This document shows positions 26,387 to 35,719 of a DNA stretch of 64,000 nucleotides, piece by piece. The position numbers and the translations under genes were made by a program. Within the stretch, counting starts at the first letter, position 1, and each line of letters begins with the position of its first letter. The stretch covers positions 620,001-684,000 of the forward strand of contig CAXXVV010000011.1 in the NCBI GenBank assembly GCA_963678305.2, given 5' to 3'. Source of the stretch: G963676655 sp963678305 (GTDB lineage Bacteria > Verrucomicrobiota > Lentisphaeria > Victivallales > Victivallaceae). Below the pieces are notes generated by a model. The model saw nothing but the letters and a program-made list of their open reading frames with translations. It was not told the DNA's origin and made no database searches.

Positions 26387-27358
26387 TCATTCAAGTAATT
26401 TTCGGAAGCAGTAGATTGCGGCGCCTTTCGGGTCGAGGCCGCGGCTGAGTTGTTTGTTTTCCACACGGTCGGGATCATCAAATTTGCGGGCCGTTGCCCG
26501 GATGAAGAGTTTTGAACCTAATATCGCACCGTCGGTGAAGTGTCGGGTCCGCCTCAGGAAGCGGACCGGCATCGATTCTTTGCGGCGCGCGGTCTGGTCC
26601 TCTTCGGCTATTCCGGCCGCGTTCGCGCCGCGTTCGGCGGCGATAATTCTGGTCAGGGAACATTTGAACTCCGTGTAATAATCAGCGTCGCTCCAGCTCG
26701 AAGTGTCGGTATAATCGATCAATTTTTTGTAGTGTTTGATGAAGTTGGCGTGGTACTGGTGTTTGCCGCTGCCGCTGTAGCGCCCCCAGGTGGTGAACCG
26801 GTAATCGGCCGGGTTTTCGGTCAATTTGGCCCGGACCGGGTTGAGTTCGACGTATTGCAGACAGGCTTCGAGGGCGTCGGCGCCTTCGAGGATGACGCTT
26901 TTGAAGCGGTCGGCCCAGAGTCGGCCGATGTGACCATATGTTCGGTTGAAAACCACCGAAAAACGCTGTTGGTAAGCCCGCATGAAGTAGCTGATGTCGA
27001 TCATTTTCGCGCCGGTTTCGCGGCAGAGTTTTTTGTGTTTGGGGTCAATAAACGGCATTTTTTTCATCGCGTAGGTCAAATCGCCCTCCATCGACTTGTA
27101 ATAAGCGTTGTGGCGGGCGGCGATTTCAGCCTCGGAAGGCAGTTCGTTTTTGCCGGGAGCGTAGACCACCAGGTGAAAATGATTGCCCATCCAGGCGGCG
27201 GAAATGACCTCGATCAGGAAGTATTGCGTGAGATTTTGCAGCAAAGTAAAGCCGTACTCGCGGTCGACCGAGGTAAACGGCAGATCGCCTTTGTAGCCCG
27301 AGACCCGGTTCATCAGGTGGTAATAGCAGCCCTGGTCCGCAATTTTCATTCGTTTCAT
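26387..27358 (-). CDS. RAYT-type REP-associated tyrosine transposase 1
   Basis: The 323-residue protein begins MKRMKIADQGCYYHLMNR after AGGAGG and contains the HUH motif MGNHFHLVV (residue about 55-65), YFMRAYQQRF with the likely nucleophile Tyr, and LQYVELNPVRA. It belongs to the Y1_Tnp/RAYT group that mobilises or curates REP palindromes. A C-terminal basic extension (RRKESMPVRFLRRTRHF) is shared with the copy at 49076-50059. It is convergent with the kinase gene (21 bases between stops). No clear REP hairpins or terminal repeats are visible beside it. Confidence 0.9.
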   Translation of the reverse strand: MKRMKIADQGCYYHLMNRVSGYKGDLPFTSVDREYGFTLLQNLTQYFLIEVISAAWMGNHFHLVVYAPGKNELPSEAEIAARHNAYYKSMEGDLTYAMKKMPFIDPKHKKLCRETGAKMIDISYFMRAYQQRFSVVFNRTYGHIGRLWADRFKSVILEGADALEACLQYVELNPVRAKLTENPADYRFTTWGRYSGSGKHQYHANFIKHYKKLIDYTDTSSWSDADYYTEFKCSLTRIIAAERGANAAGIAEEDQTARRKESMPVRFLRRTRHFTDGAILGSKLFIRATARKFDDPDRVENKQLSRGLDPKGAAIYCFRKLLE

Positions 27359-27528
27359 GGTGTCCTCCTGTTGGATTTATGAGTTACAATAATGCCGGTT
27401 TCGAGATTTTCAAATAAAAAGTACATGGTAATTAAAAAATTTATTAATTTAAAATATGTTTTTTGTTTGAATTAATTTAAAATATCTATATATTATTTCA
27501 GGTTTATTTATCATTAGTCAATAAAGGC

Positions 27529-28974
27529 ATGCATTATATAATGTCTCTTCATACGCAAAAATTTCTTAATAAAAATTTTCCTGTCATTATCTATTTTTTC
27601 GCTTTGATGTGCATGTTGATGACTTTGTATTACGCAAGAAAATATCATCTGCTTCCAAGACCGGACCCAGGTACTGACCAGTTGGGGATGCTTGAAGCTG
27701 CTGAAAATATGTCTAATGGAAAATTGCCTGATGCCGGCTACATGTATTCCTATTTGTACACAGCGTTTTTATTTGTTCTAAATTTGCTGGCTCAGAAAAA
27801 TTTGGTGATGATGCGGGTTTTACAGGCATGTGTGTGTGCGATGATTCCTGTTTTTATCTATAAATTAAGCCTGAAATTGAGATTAGGATCGACTTGTGGT
27901 CAATTGGCCTCTCTTCTCTATTGTTTTTATGGTCCTGCAATGCTGATTTCTATAAGTTTCTTAAGAGCTGGCCCACTGACTTTATGCTTTATTCTTTATG
28001 CGAATTATCTCGTCTTAGCTTTTATTGAACGGAAACCAGTGCATTATTTTGTGGCCGGATTGTGGATTAGTATGTGTATTTTAGGGCGTGAAAATTTTTT
28101 AGCAGTTGCTGCTTCACCCGTGTTGATGTTTTTTTACCCTTCTGTAAGAAAAAACGTCAAAAAATCATTTGTTTTTTATTACGCAGCTGGAATTGCTGCT
28201 CTGCTTGTGCCGGTTATGATCTATAATTATTCATCTTTTGGATCTCCATCGCTGGTTCCTGGCCACTTGGGAAACGTCATGGAGGCATATCACGCGGAAA
28301 GCAATGAGAGTGTAATCGGTGCTTTCGCTTCAATTCTATGCAATATACCGGCTCAGACACTGAACTATCTGTGTTCGTATGAAATTCCTAACAGTTTGTC
28401 CTTCTATGCCCATCGGGAGATAATTGAATTCATGAGCGTTTTTACTGTTCCATTCAATTTATTGACTACTATGTCGCTTGTTACGGTGGGATTTCTCTGG
28501 AAGAAGAAAAATATTGTTTTTCCAGCATTGCTGGTTGCAGTTTACGTTGGATCTATGTTGCCTTTTCATATGTTTTACCGTTTTCGGATACCAACAGCTC
28601 CATTGTTGTGCTTTTTGTGCAGCTCGGGAATTATAATGCTGATTCAGGATTTCAATCGAAAAAAATATGTCAGAGCCGTTTCCGGGTTGATTATTTTTAT
28701 TGTATTGTTTGTTGCCACGATGCGAGATTCATATGTTCTTCGGCCGCCAAGTGAAATCCGGGCGGTTATTGTAACTCTGATTCACAGTAAACGTTTTAAT
28801 GAGGCGGAATTGATGATTGACAAACTTCCTCCCAAAGATATTTATACTTTGCGGCTAAAAACTTATCTTATGAAATCTCTGCACAAAAACGGCCAGCAGG
28901 CCCGGGCAATCAAACTTTATAAAAAATGGAGAAAAGATAAAATCGAGCAATTACCGGCAGAGGGGCAGCATTAA
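27529..28974 (+). CDS. GT-C/GT39-like polytopic membrane protein
   Basis: The 481-residue protein has about eleven hydrophobic helices and resembles the protein at 21211 in topology and in segments such as ALYAP/FYGPAM and the Asp-rich first loop (PDPGTDQLGMLEAAENMSNGKLP), as expected of lipid-linked-sugar transferases. A short C-terminal helical tail has one TPR-like unit. Start choice is uncertain: ATG at 27529 has a too-close AAAGG, while ATG at 27541 gives a 13-base spacing. Other than RAYT 1 on the other strand it has no operon partner. Activity is inferred only from topology. Confidence 0.68.
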   Translation: MHYIMSLHTQKFLNKNFPVIIYFFALMCMLMTLYYARKYHLLPRPDPGTDQLGMLEAAENMSNGKLPDAGYMYSYLYTAFLFVLNLLAQKNLVMMRVLQACVCAMIPVFIYKLSLKLRLGSTCGQLASLLYCFYGPAMLISISFLRAGPLTLCFILYANYLVLAFIERKPVHYFVAGLWISMCILGRENFLAVAASPVLMFFYPSVRKNVKKSFVFYYAAGIAALLVPVMIYNYSSFGSPSLVPGHLGNVMEAYHAESNESVIGAFASILCNIPAQTLNYLCSYEIPNSLSFYAHREIIEFMSVFTVPFNLLTTMSLVTVGFLWKKKNIVFPALLVAVYVGSMLPFHMFYRFRIPTAPLLCFLCSSGIIMLIQDFNRKKYVRAVSGLIIFIVLFVATMRDSYVLRPPSEIRAVIVTLIHSKRFNEAELMIDKLPPKDIYTLRLKTYLMKSLHKNGQQARAIKLYKKWRKDKIEQLPAEGQH

Positions 28975-29107
28975 GGTTTACAGGAGGGATGATTTTCAGT
29001 AATTTTCATTGAATTTTGTCTATTGTTGCGCTATAGTAACTGAAATATTGGATTATTGTAACAAGATTTGTACTTTGCTAAATGCAGACAGGAAGGTTTG
29101 GCTTGAG

Positions 29108-29644
29108 ATGAAAAGAATAATTATTTGGGCTGTAAATATTGCGATTTTTTGTGTTTTAGCAATTGGCGCCGGTGCGCTTATATATTACATGTATGAAAAT
29201 TCCACAGTCTTCCGGACCTTGTTTAACGGTCCCGGATCACAGGGTACTGCGAGTATCGGCGGTGGTGACGGACCTGCCCCGGAGGTTTATCAACGTATTT
29301 CAATGTATATTTTTATTGGTATCGTTGTTGTCCAAATCGGCGCGTTATATCTTGGAGGCAGCATTATCTCATCGATAAAAAACAGCGCAACATCTTTGGT
29401 CGGCAAGCTGAAACAACTTGAAAATGCTGAGATTTTTCTTGATCTGCCGTTATATATTGGTTTGTTCGGGACCGTGTCTTCTTTCATTGTTATGGCTGTA
29501 AGCCCTCAAACCAGTAGACTGATTGCATATTCATCCACGCTGATAGGAATTGTGTTCAGTATAATTCTGCGTTTGGCGCTGGTTTATCCTTACCGGAGTA
29601 AGTTGTTAACTCGTATTTCTGAATCTGAAACCGCCGGAGAATAA
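29108..29644 (+). CDS. Small polytopic membrane protein opening a signalling operon
   Basis: The ATG at 29108 is preferred because an earlier in-frame ATG at 29009 gives a 33-residue extension with no coding character. The protein (178 residues) has about four helices: residues 4-25, about 66-88, 113-128 and 136-155. The segment LPLYIGLFGTVSSFIVMA looks like the MotA/TolQ/ExbB helix pattern, but the protein is too short for a full channel subunit. The gene ends two bases before the coiled-coil gene, so it is the first gene of a five-gene run that ends with the MetF-MetV fusion. Function unknown. Confidence 0.68.
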   Translation: MKRIIIWAVNIAIFCVLAIGAGALIYYMYENSTVFRTLFNGPGSQGTASIGGGDGPAPEVYQRISMYIFIGIVVVQIGALYLGGSIISSIKNSATSLVGKLKQLENAEIFLDLPLYIGLFGTVSSFIVMAVSPQTSRLIAYSSTLIGIVFSIILRLALVYPYRSKLLTRISESETAGE

Positions 29645-29646
29645 GC

Positions 29647-31455
29647 GTGAATCGATCGATTCTAATCGTAATCTGTGACTTTATAGTATTATCCGTACTG
29701 TCGCTGAATTTCGGTCTCGGTTCCGGGCAAATGCTGCACAGTCCCGGAGGCGGAGGCATGGTAATGGATGAACAGTCCGCCAAAAAGATTATTCGCGAGT
29801 TGAAATGGCGTAAGCAACAATTATTAACATCAGCTCGCAAGCTGCGTGACGCCAACCGGCGTATCGGTTATCTGGAAAAACGGCAGAAAGAGTTGGAAGC
29901 GGTTGAACTGGAACTTTCCAAGACTCGCAAAAGCCTGGAAATCCTTGAAGGTAAGCACGATCCGGAAGAAGTTGAGCGTAAGCTTAAAGAGGAAATTGCG
30001 AGGTCGACCAAGTTAAGCGCCAACCTTTTATCAATGAAGAAAGAGATTGATTTTATCTCACAACGTTACAGTAAAGCATCGAAAGCGCTGGACGAAGCAA
30101 GGGATGAGCTTGGTGATGCAAAGAAACAGTTGTCCGAACGGAAAAATCAACTCCAGATAATGTCCCGTGAATTGACCTACACCAAGGATAAGTTGGTAAA
30201 CACTAAAAAGTCTTTGGCCCAGGCCCATAGCAAACTTGATTTGACAGAGAAAGATTTGTCGCAGACCAGGTCTGATCTGGCCAAGACCAGTCAGGAATTG
30301 ACCAGTGTTAAAGGTGTTCACAATAAAACATCGAATGTACTTTCTTATACCAAAGGGCAGCTGAATTCGACTGAAAAACAGCTTACTGAGACAAAAAAGG
30401 AATTAGGCGAAACCTCCAACAAGCTGATGCAAGCGAATATCGATTTGGTTGGCGCCAGAAAAAAACTTGAAAGTATGCAGGCGATGCTGAAAAGCGCGGT
30501 TTCCGAATTGTCCACAACCAAGCGCAATTTGAGTTCGACCAAAGGCGAATTGTCGTCAACCAAAAATAACTTGAATTCAACTAAAACCGTTTTAATCAAA
30601 AAGTCCTCTGAACTGGATAAGATCCAGGCTCAGATCAAAAATACTGCCTCAACGCTTGATCAGACCAGGAAGCAGTTGGCTGATGCGAAGATGAGACTTG
30701 AAAACAATGCCTTGAAAAATTACTCCGGTTCGGTCGTCAAGCTTCTATTCTCGATCCGTAAGGAACGTTTGATCATGGACCATACTTACGATGCAACCTG
30801 GTATCAGCCTGTAGTGAAACTTGGAGGTAACAACTATCTGATTGTCAACTTCTCTGAAGTAACCGGCTTGGATCAGCCAATTTCCGAGCAGGCAGATATA
30901 ATCAACCTGAAATACCGGATCACTCCGACATCAAGTGAAGAGGAAACCCGGGTAACCAGCATGATTGAACCTTTTGAATCAGACCCCCGGGTTTGCGCAA
31001 TAGCGATTAAGCCGCCGAAGGGGATTGTGCCGCTGAAACCGATCAGTTATTCAGAATTACAAAAACGCGGTATTCAAAACCTCTATTTGTTTAAAAACGG
31101 CAGTTTCGGAAAAAATTCCTGTGTGTTGAACGGTCGGGTTTCAATGAACCTGGACGGACGCGATCCTTATCTGTATATTCGAAACTCGGCCCGGGTTTCG
31201 GACAGTGAACTCAAGGCTGATGTCGGAGACTGCGTTATTTCTAAACAAGGGGATTTTGTCGGTATTGTGGTACACAAAACCAAGCCGGCCCAGAAAGAAC
31301 AGCAAATCGCCAAATGCTTCATTTTTCCGGATAATATCAGGTTTAACCCGGAGTTTGCGATTCCGGTTACCCGGAGCCCGGGCAGTGAATATTATATTAA
31401 ATACATGAGGCAAGTCGACGCCGTCAGACGTCTGATTAAGCGTCGCCAGCAGTAA
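29647..31455 (+). CDS. Membrane-anchored long coiled-coil protein with a C-terminal beta-rich domain
   Basis: It starts with GTG two bases after the previous gene, with GGAGA upstream. Residues 4-22 form a hydrophobic anchor. Residues about 45-355 are a long coiled coil with heptad-like units (L-x-x-TK-x-x-L, e.g. LSSTKGELSSTKNNLNSTK). Residues about 365-600 form a beta-rich domain with a VGDCVISKQGDFVGIVV segment that resembles trypsin-like barrels. The usual Ser/His/Asp triad is not visible, so it may be a pseudo-protease or binding domain. It sits between a membrane protein and a Ser/Thr kinase, so it may be a scaffold or sensor for the kinase. Confidence 0.75.
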   Translation: MNRSILIVICDFIVLSVLSLNFGLGSGQMLHSPGGGGMVMDEQSAKKIIRELKWRKQQLLTSARKLRDANRRIGYLEKRQKELEAVELELSKTRKSLEILEGKHDPEEVERKLKEEIARSTKLSANLLSMKKEIDFISQRYSKASKALDEARDELGDAKKQLSERKNQLQIMSRELTYTKDKLVNTKKSLAQAHSKLDLTEKDLSQTRSDLAKTSQELTSVKGVHNKTSNVLSYTKGQLNSTEKQLTETKKELGETSNKLMQANIDLVGARKKLESMQAMLKSAVSELSTTKRNLSSTKGELSSTKNNLNSTKTVLIKKSSELDKIQAQIKNTASTLDQTRKQLADAKMRLENNALKNYSGSVVKLLFSIRKERLIMDHTYDATWYQPVVKLGGNNYLIVNFSEVTGLDQPISEQADIINLKYRITPTSSEEETRVTSMIEPFESDPRVCAIAIKPPKGIVPLKPISYSELQKRGIQNLYLFKNGSFGKNSCVLNGRVSMNLDGRDPYLYIRNSARVSDSELKADVGDCVISKQGDFVGIVVHKTKPAQKEQQIAKCFIFPDNIRFNPEFAIPVTRSPGSEYYIKYMRQVDAVRRLIKRRQQ

Positions 31456-31468
31456 GCAGAAGCAACCG

Positions 31469-34060
31469 ATGTCAGAAACAAGTTTTGCAACCGGTCATGA
31501 CCCTACAGCCACCGTTGCCGCCAGGGGGAATGATGACGGACATAAAGATTATATAAGCATTGATAATTTCAAAGCTGCGATCAACCTTTCTGAAGACCGG
31601 AATCTTACTCGTTTCGGAGATGTTCGAACCATCGGTATGGGGGGGATCGGTTCGGTTATGTCCGGGCATGATGAAACTCTTGCGCGTGAAGTTGCCATCA
31701 AGATTCTGCGCCCCGCCTATCGCAACCGCAAACCGCATTTAGAGCGTTTTATCCGTGAGGCCAGGGCGACTGCTCAGATTGCTCATCCGAATATAGTGCC
31801 GGTTCATGAACTGGGCGTTTTTGATGATGTCGGGCCTTTCTTTACTATGAAACGGGTTGAAGGCGAGACTTTAAAACACGTGCTTCGGATGCTTGAACTT
31901 GGAATCCCGGAGTATCGTCAGGCTTATTCACTGCATCATCTGCTTGAAATTTACATCTCCGCCTGTAACGGGGTTGCGTATGCGCATAGTCGCGGAATCG
32001 TGCACCGCGACCTGAAACCTGCCAATATTATGCTTGGGGAGTATGGTGAGGTAATGGTGATGGACTGGGGACTGGTGAAATTTGTCGGTCCTACTTCTTT
32101 GACGAAAACGCAAACCAATATGGTTGAATTCAAGGATGAACTGATCGGGATGGATGCTACTGCGACGATTGACGGTTCGATCAGCGGGACTCCGGCATTT
32201 ATGTCGCCGGAACAGGCATTGGGTAACATGAGTACGATTGATGAGCGGACCGATTTGTATAGTCTCGGCGCTATTCTCTACTGTATTTTAACGCATCGGC
32301 GCTCGCCCTATGACAGCAATCTTGCGCTCGAAGACGTGTTGCAGCGGGTTGTGGACGGGGACTTTCTGCCGCCGCGGAAACGCAATCCCAAGTTGAAAAT
32401 ACCGAAAGAGCTTGAAGCGATTTGTCTTAAAGCAATGAATTTTCACCGTCAGGATCGTTACGCTTCGGTCAGAGACTTGATTCAGGATGTCAGACATTAT
32501 CTCGAAGGAATGCCGGTATCGGCTTATCCTGAACCAATGATTTCGATCGCGTTCAAACGGATCAAGCGTTATCCGTTGATCCCGCTTACTGCTGCAGTGG
32601 CGCTTTTTTCGCTGGCTGTTTCTTTCGGCTCTATTCACTTCAGTCGGGAATATCATTTCAAGAGTTACATGCAGACGATTGCCGACAATATTGCCAACGG
32701 CAACCTTTTTGTGATTCGAGCTGAGAGCGTATTGCGCAAATTGGAGACGGAAAGAGAACGTAATCCGAGTAAGTTGAAAACGCCACGGGAACTTCAGCTT
32801 GAATTGGAATTAAGTCGATATAAGGCTGATTTCAACAACAACTTTGATGCGGCGATGGAACTGTTGATCAAGACGGAGGAGACCGGGCTGCAGCAGAATG
32901 TGGTTGCCAGGAAAATTGCTGAAATATATAATAAGCGGATTAATTTCAGTATAAGGGAAAAGAATTACGAACTTACTCGTAAGCTGCTTTACGAAATCAG
33001 AATGAAAAACTATGATGCGTATTCCAAGATTCTTGGTAACAATCAGGTCATGTTTAGTAAAATTAACCAGATCCGGGCTGAGGAAGGAACTTTCCTGGTT
33101 AACACCAAGCCGGTGCCGGCAAAGATAGAAGTCGTTCCGCTAACCACGCTTGAGAAGCCTTTGAAGAAAAGCGTTTTTAATTCTGGAGACCGGGCAGAGG
33201 AGATCCCTACCGGGACTTATTTGTTACTGATCAAGGCAAACGGATATCCGGCGGTTAAGTATCCGATCAAACTTGAACCCGCAAATGAATATACTTTGGA
33301 CGTCTATATTCCGCGATCAATCCCGGACGGGACGGTTTATATCCCGGCAGGGCCGTTTGTGATGGGCGGACAGGAATCGACTGTTTACAGAAAGCACACA
33401 AGAACTCTTCCCGGCTTCTTCATCAAGAAATATGAGGTTACTTTTGCTGAATATCTGGAGTTTTGGAAGAGCTTGAAAGATCCGGTACTGAAGGAGCGGT
33501 ATGCATCCAAGTTTGCTACTTCACGGAGTGATGCGAATCTGCATGCGTGGGACAATAATGGTAAGTTGCGGAAAGATTTATCTCTGCGTCAGCCGATTGC
33601 GGGCATAACTCGCGATGCGGCTGTTGCTTACTGTAAATGGCTCTCGGATAAAATCGGTTTGTCGTGCCGACTGCCGACTGCGGCTGAATGGGAAAAAGCC
33701 GCGCGCGGAACTGACGAACGCAAATACGTCTGGGGCGATATGTTGAGCGCAGAAAAGACTTTGACGCTTGAAAATCTTAAAGCGAAGGAAAAATATCCGA
33801 TAAGCGCTCCTCCCGGAAGTTTTCCAGAGGACGTATCAATCTACGGGGTGTATGATATGGGCGGCAATGTCCGGGAGTACACCAACTCCCGTTTCACAGA
33901 TCATCTGCTCTATCAGGTAAAAGGTAGTGGCGCGTTTTCATCCGCCCGTTTTCTTAATTGTTCCACTGCTAGTTATGCGGGAGTTATGGATAATGATATC
34001 GGCTTTCGCTATGTCATTTCCCTTGATGCTGTGACCAAGAAACAAAAGCCAAATTTTTAA
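31469..34060 (+). CDS. Ser/Thr protein kinase fused to a PEGA-like segment and FGE/SUMF1 domain
   Basis: The kinase domain (residues about 50-340) has the P-loop IGMGGIGSV (55-63), catalytic Lys78, HRDLKPANIML (Asp181) and DWG (199-201) in place of DFG, a common planctomycete variant, with an APE-like SPEQALGN. A transmembrane helix near 368-390 separates it from a periplasmic part: helical region, short PEGA-like region (about 530-600), and a formylglycine-generating-enzyme-like domain (about 610-855) with PAGPFVMGG, RLPTAAEWEKAARG, YDMGGNVREYTNSRF. The FGE copper/cysteine residues are not evident, so ligand binding is as likely as catalysis. The kinase could phosphorylate the FHA-bound Tad proteins. 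Confidence 0.88.
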   Translation: MSETSFATGHDPTATVAARGNDDGHKDYISIDNFKAAINLSEDRNLTRFGDVRTIGMGGIGSVMSGHDETLAREVAIKILRPAYRNRKPHLERFIREARATAQIAHPNIVPVHELGVFDDVGPFFTMKRVEGETLKHVLRMLELGIPEYRQAYSLHHLLEIYISACNGVAYAHSRGIVHRDLKPANIMLGEYGEVMVMDWGLVKFVGPTSLTKTQTNMVEFKDELIGMDATATIDGSISGTPAFMSPEQALGNMSTIDERTDLYSLGAILYCILTHRRSPYDSNLALEDVLQRVVDGDFLPPRKRNPKLKIPKELEAICLKAMNFHRQDRYASVRDLIQDVRHYLEGMPVSAYPEPMISIAFKRIKRYPLIPLTAAVALFSLAVSFGSIHFSREYHFKSYMQTIADNIANGNLFVIRAESVLRKLETERERNPSKLKTPRELQLELELSRYKADFNNNFDAAMELLIKTEETGLQQNVVARKIAEIYNKRINFSIREKNYELTRKLLYEIRMKNYDAYSKILGNNQVMFSKINQIRAEEGTFLVNTKPVPAKIEVVPLTTLEKPLKKSVFNSGDRAEEIPTGTYLLLIKANGYPAVKYPIKLEPANEYTLDVYIPRSIPDGTVYIPAGPFVMGGQESTVYRKHTRTLPGFFIKKYEVTFAEYLEFWKSLKDPVLKERYASKFATSRSDANLHAWDNNGKLRKDLSLRQPIAGITRDAAVAYCKWLSDKIGLSCRLPTAAEWEKAARGTDERKYVWGDMLSAEKTLTLENLKAKEKYPISAPPGSFPEDVSIYGVYDMGGNVREYTNSRFTDHLLYQVKGSGAFSSARFLNCSTASYAGVMDNDIGFRYVISLDAVTKKQKPNF

Positions 34061-34069
34061 GGAGAATTT

Positions 34070-35710
34070 ATGTCACTCACGCTGATTCCGGTGAGTTCAC
34101 TCGAAAAAATATTTCCCACTGAAAAACCATCCCGGATTTTACATAAGGCTTCGGCTCTGGCAGGCGAAGTTTTTTCATTTCAAGTCTGTTGCCTGACGGA
34201 AAAATATCTTTCTCAAGGCAGGGTTGAAGCAATCGGGGATATGACTGACAACATGACTGTTCGAAATGTTGAACTCAGTCCGGTTGAGTATTTCGGGCCG
34301 GATTATGACGATGATGTTATCAGTACTGACCCCGGTTTATATCCGGATTTACTGTCACCGGTTTCAAACGACATCAGGATACCGCAATGTCAGTGGCGTT
34401 CTTTCTGGATAACCATCAGGATTCCAGAAGACCATCCGGGAGGTTTAATTAAAGCCGGAATAAAGTTTGCGGGTGAAATGCCCGAACTTGGGCCATGCAG
34501 TGAACAGGCCGGAATTGAACTTGAGATTATCCCGGTGAAACTGCCGGAACAGAAGTTGCTGCAAACGCAATGGTTCCATACTGACTGTATTTATACGCAT
34601 TACAATGTCCCATGCTGGAGTGAAGCACATTGGAGTTTGCTCGAAAAATATTTTGCAAACGCGGCGGGGCATGGCATCAACTTACTGTTGACTCCGCTTT
34701 TTACCCCGCCGCTGGATACTGCGGTCGGTACGGAAAGGCCGACTGCGCAGTTGATTGGGGTTTGTTGCAATGATGGCCGGTATGCATTTGATTTTTCAAA
34801 ACTGGAGCGCTGGATAACCACCGCTCAAAGATGCGGGATTACCCATTTTGAATTTTCTCATTTTTTCACGCAGTGGGGGGCTGAGTTTACTCCCAAAATT
34901 CTGGTGACGGAGGATGGTGAGGATATTAAGAAGTTTGGATGGCACGTGCGGGCTGACAGCATTGAATATATGGATCTGCTTGATGCATTTCTACCGCAAC
35001 TGGTATCTTTTATCGAAGCAAAAGAACTCGGAAGTAAATCAGTTTTCCATGTTTCAGACGAGCCGGGTTTGCAGCATATGGAAGCATACGGTAAAGCAGT
35101 TGCTTTATTGCGTCGCTACTTGTCGGGGTATAAGATAATTGATGCGCTTTCAAAAGTTGATTTTTATCAGACTGGTCTGGTCGAAAACCCGGTTCCGGCG
35201 AATAATCATTTTGAAGATTTTTACGAGTTGGGCATAAAGAATTTGTGGACCTATTATTGCGTGTCTCAACGCGACAAGGTACCGAACAGATTCATTTATT
35301 ATCCTTCATACCGGGCGAGAATTATGGGGCTTTTGTTGTATAAATATGACCTGGAAGGATTTTTGCATTGGGGATATAATTTCTGGTATTCGCAGTATTC
35401 GATAAAGCAGATCGATCCTTTCCGGGTTACGGATTCAGGGCTTGCTTTTCCGGCCGGAGATCCGTTTCTGGTTTATCCTGGACCGGACGGTCCGTTTGAT
35501 TCGATTCGACATGAGGTCTGTTTTGATGCGGTTCAGGACTTGCGTGCCCTTCGTGCATTGGAAAATGTAATCGGACGTGAAAAAACACTTGACATTATCG
35601 AACGAGATGGCATTTTAAGTATGACGGAATATCCCCGCAGTCCGGAGTGGCTGCTGGAAACTCGTGAGATAATTAATCAACTCCTGGCGGAAAATATTGC
35701 AAAGGAATAG
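34070..35710 (+). CDS. GH123-like (DUF4091) glycoside hydrolase, cytoplasmic
   Basis: The 546-residue protein begins nine bases after the kinase gene and has no signal peptide. It shows a beta-sandwich N-terminal region followed by a TIM-barrel-like region with WFHTDCIYTHYNVPCWSE, FTQWGAEFTP, SKSVFHVSDEPGL (the paired Asp-Glu expected of the GH123/DUF4091 catalytic site at about residue 329) and a conserved WGYNFWYSQYS segment. GH123 members act on beta-N-acetylgalactosaminides with substrate-assisted catalysis. A similar but larger secreted protein lies at 52435. Substrate is not known. The context (kinase upstream, folate enzyme downstream) is odd for a glycosidase. Confidence 0.76.
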   Translation: MSLTLIPVSSLEKIFPTEKPSRILHKASALAGEVFSFQVCCLTEKYLSQGRVEAIGDMTDNMTVRNVELSPVEYFGPDYDDDVISTDPGLYPDLLSPVSNDIRIPQCQWRSFWITIRIPEDHPGGLIKAGIKFAGEMPELGPCSEQAGIELEIIPVKLPEQKLLQTQWFHTDCIYTHYNVPCWSEAHWSLLEKYFANAAGHGINLLLTPLFTPPLDTAVGTERPTAQLIGVCCNDGRYAFDFSKLERWITTAQRCGITHFEFSHFFTQWGAEFTPKILVTEDGEDIKKFGWHVRADSIEYMDLLDAFLPQLVSFIEAKELGSKSVFHVSDEPGLQHMEAYGKAVALLRRYLSGYKIIDALSKVDFYQTGLVENPVPANNHFEDFYELGIKNLWTYYCVSQRDKVPNRFIYYPSYRARIMGLLLYKYDLEGFLHWGYNFWYSQYSIKQIDPFRVTDSGLAFPAGDPFLVYPGPDGPFDSIRHEVCFDAVQDLRALRALENVIGREKTLDIIERDGILSMTEYPRSPEWLLETREIINQLLAENIAKE

Positions 35711-35719
35711 TCTTGACGC

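Noticed and set aside
26387..27358. Complete insertion sequence with terminal repeats
   Set aside because: No inverted ends or target duplications were found; the gene fits a stand-alone RAYT.
26540..27382. Long plus-strand frame opposite RAYT 1
   Set aside because: It mirrors the minus-strand RAYT coding frame and has no family pattern.
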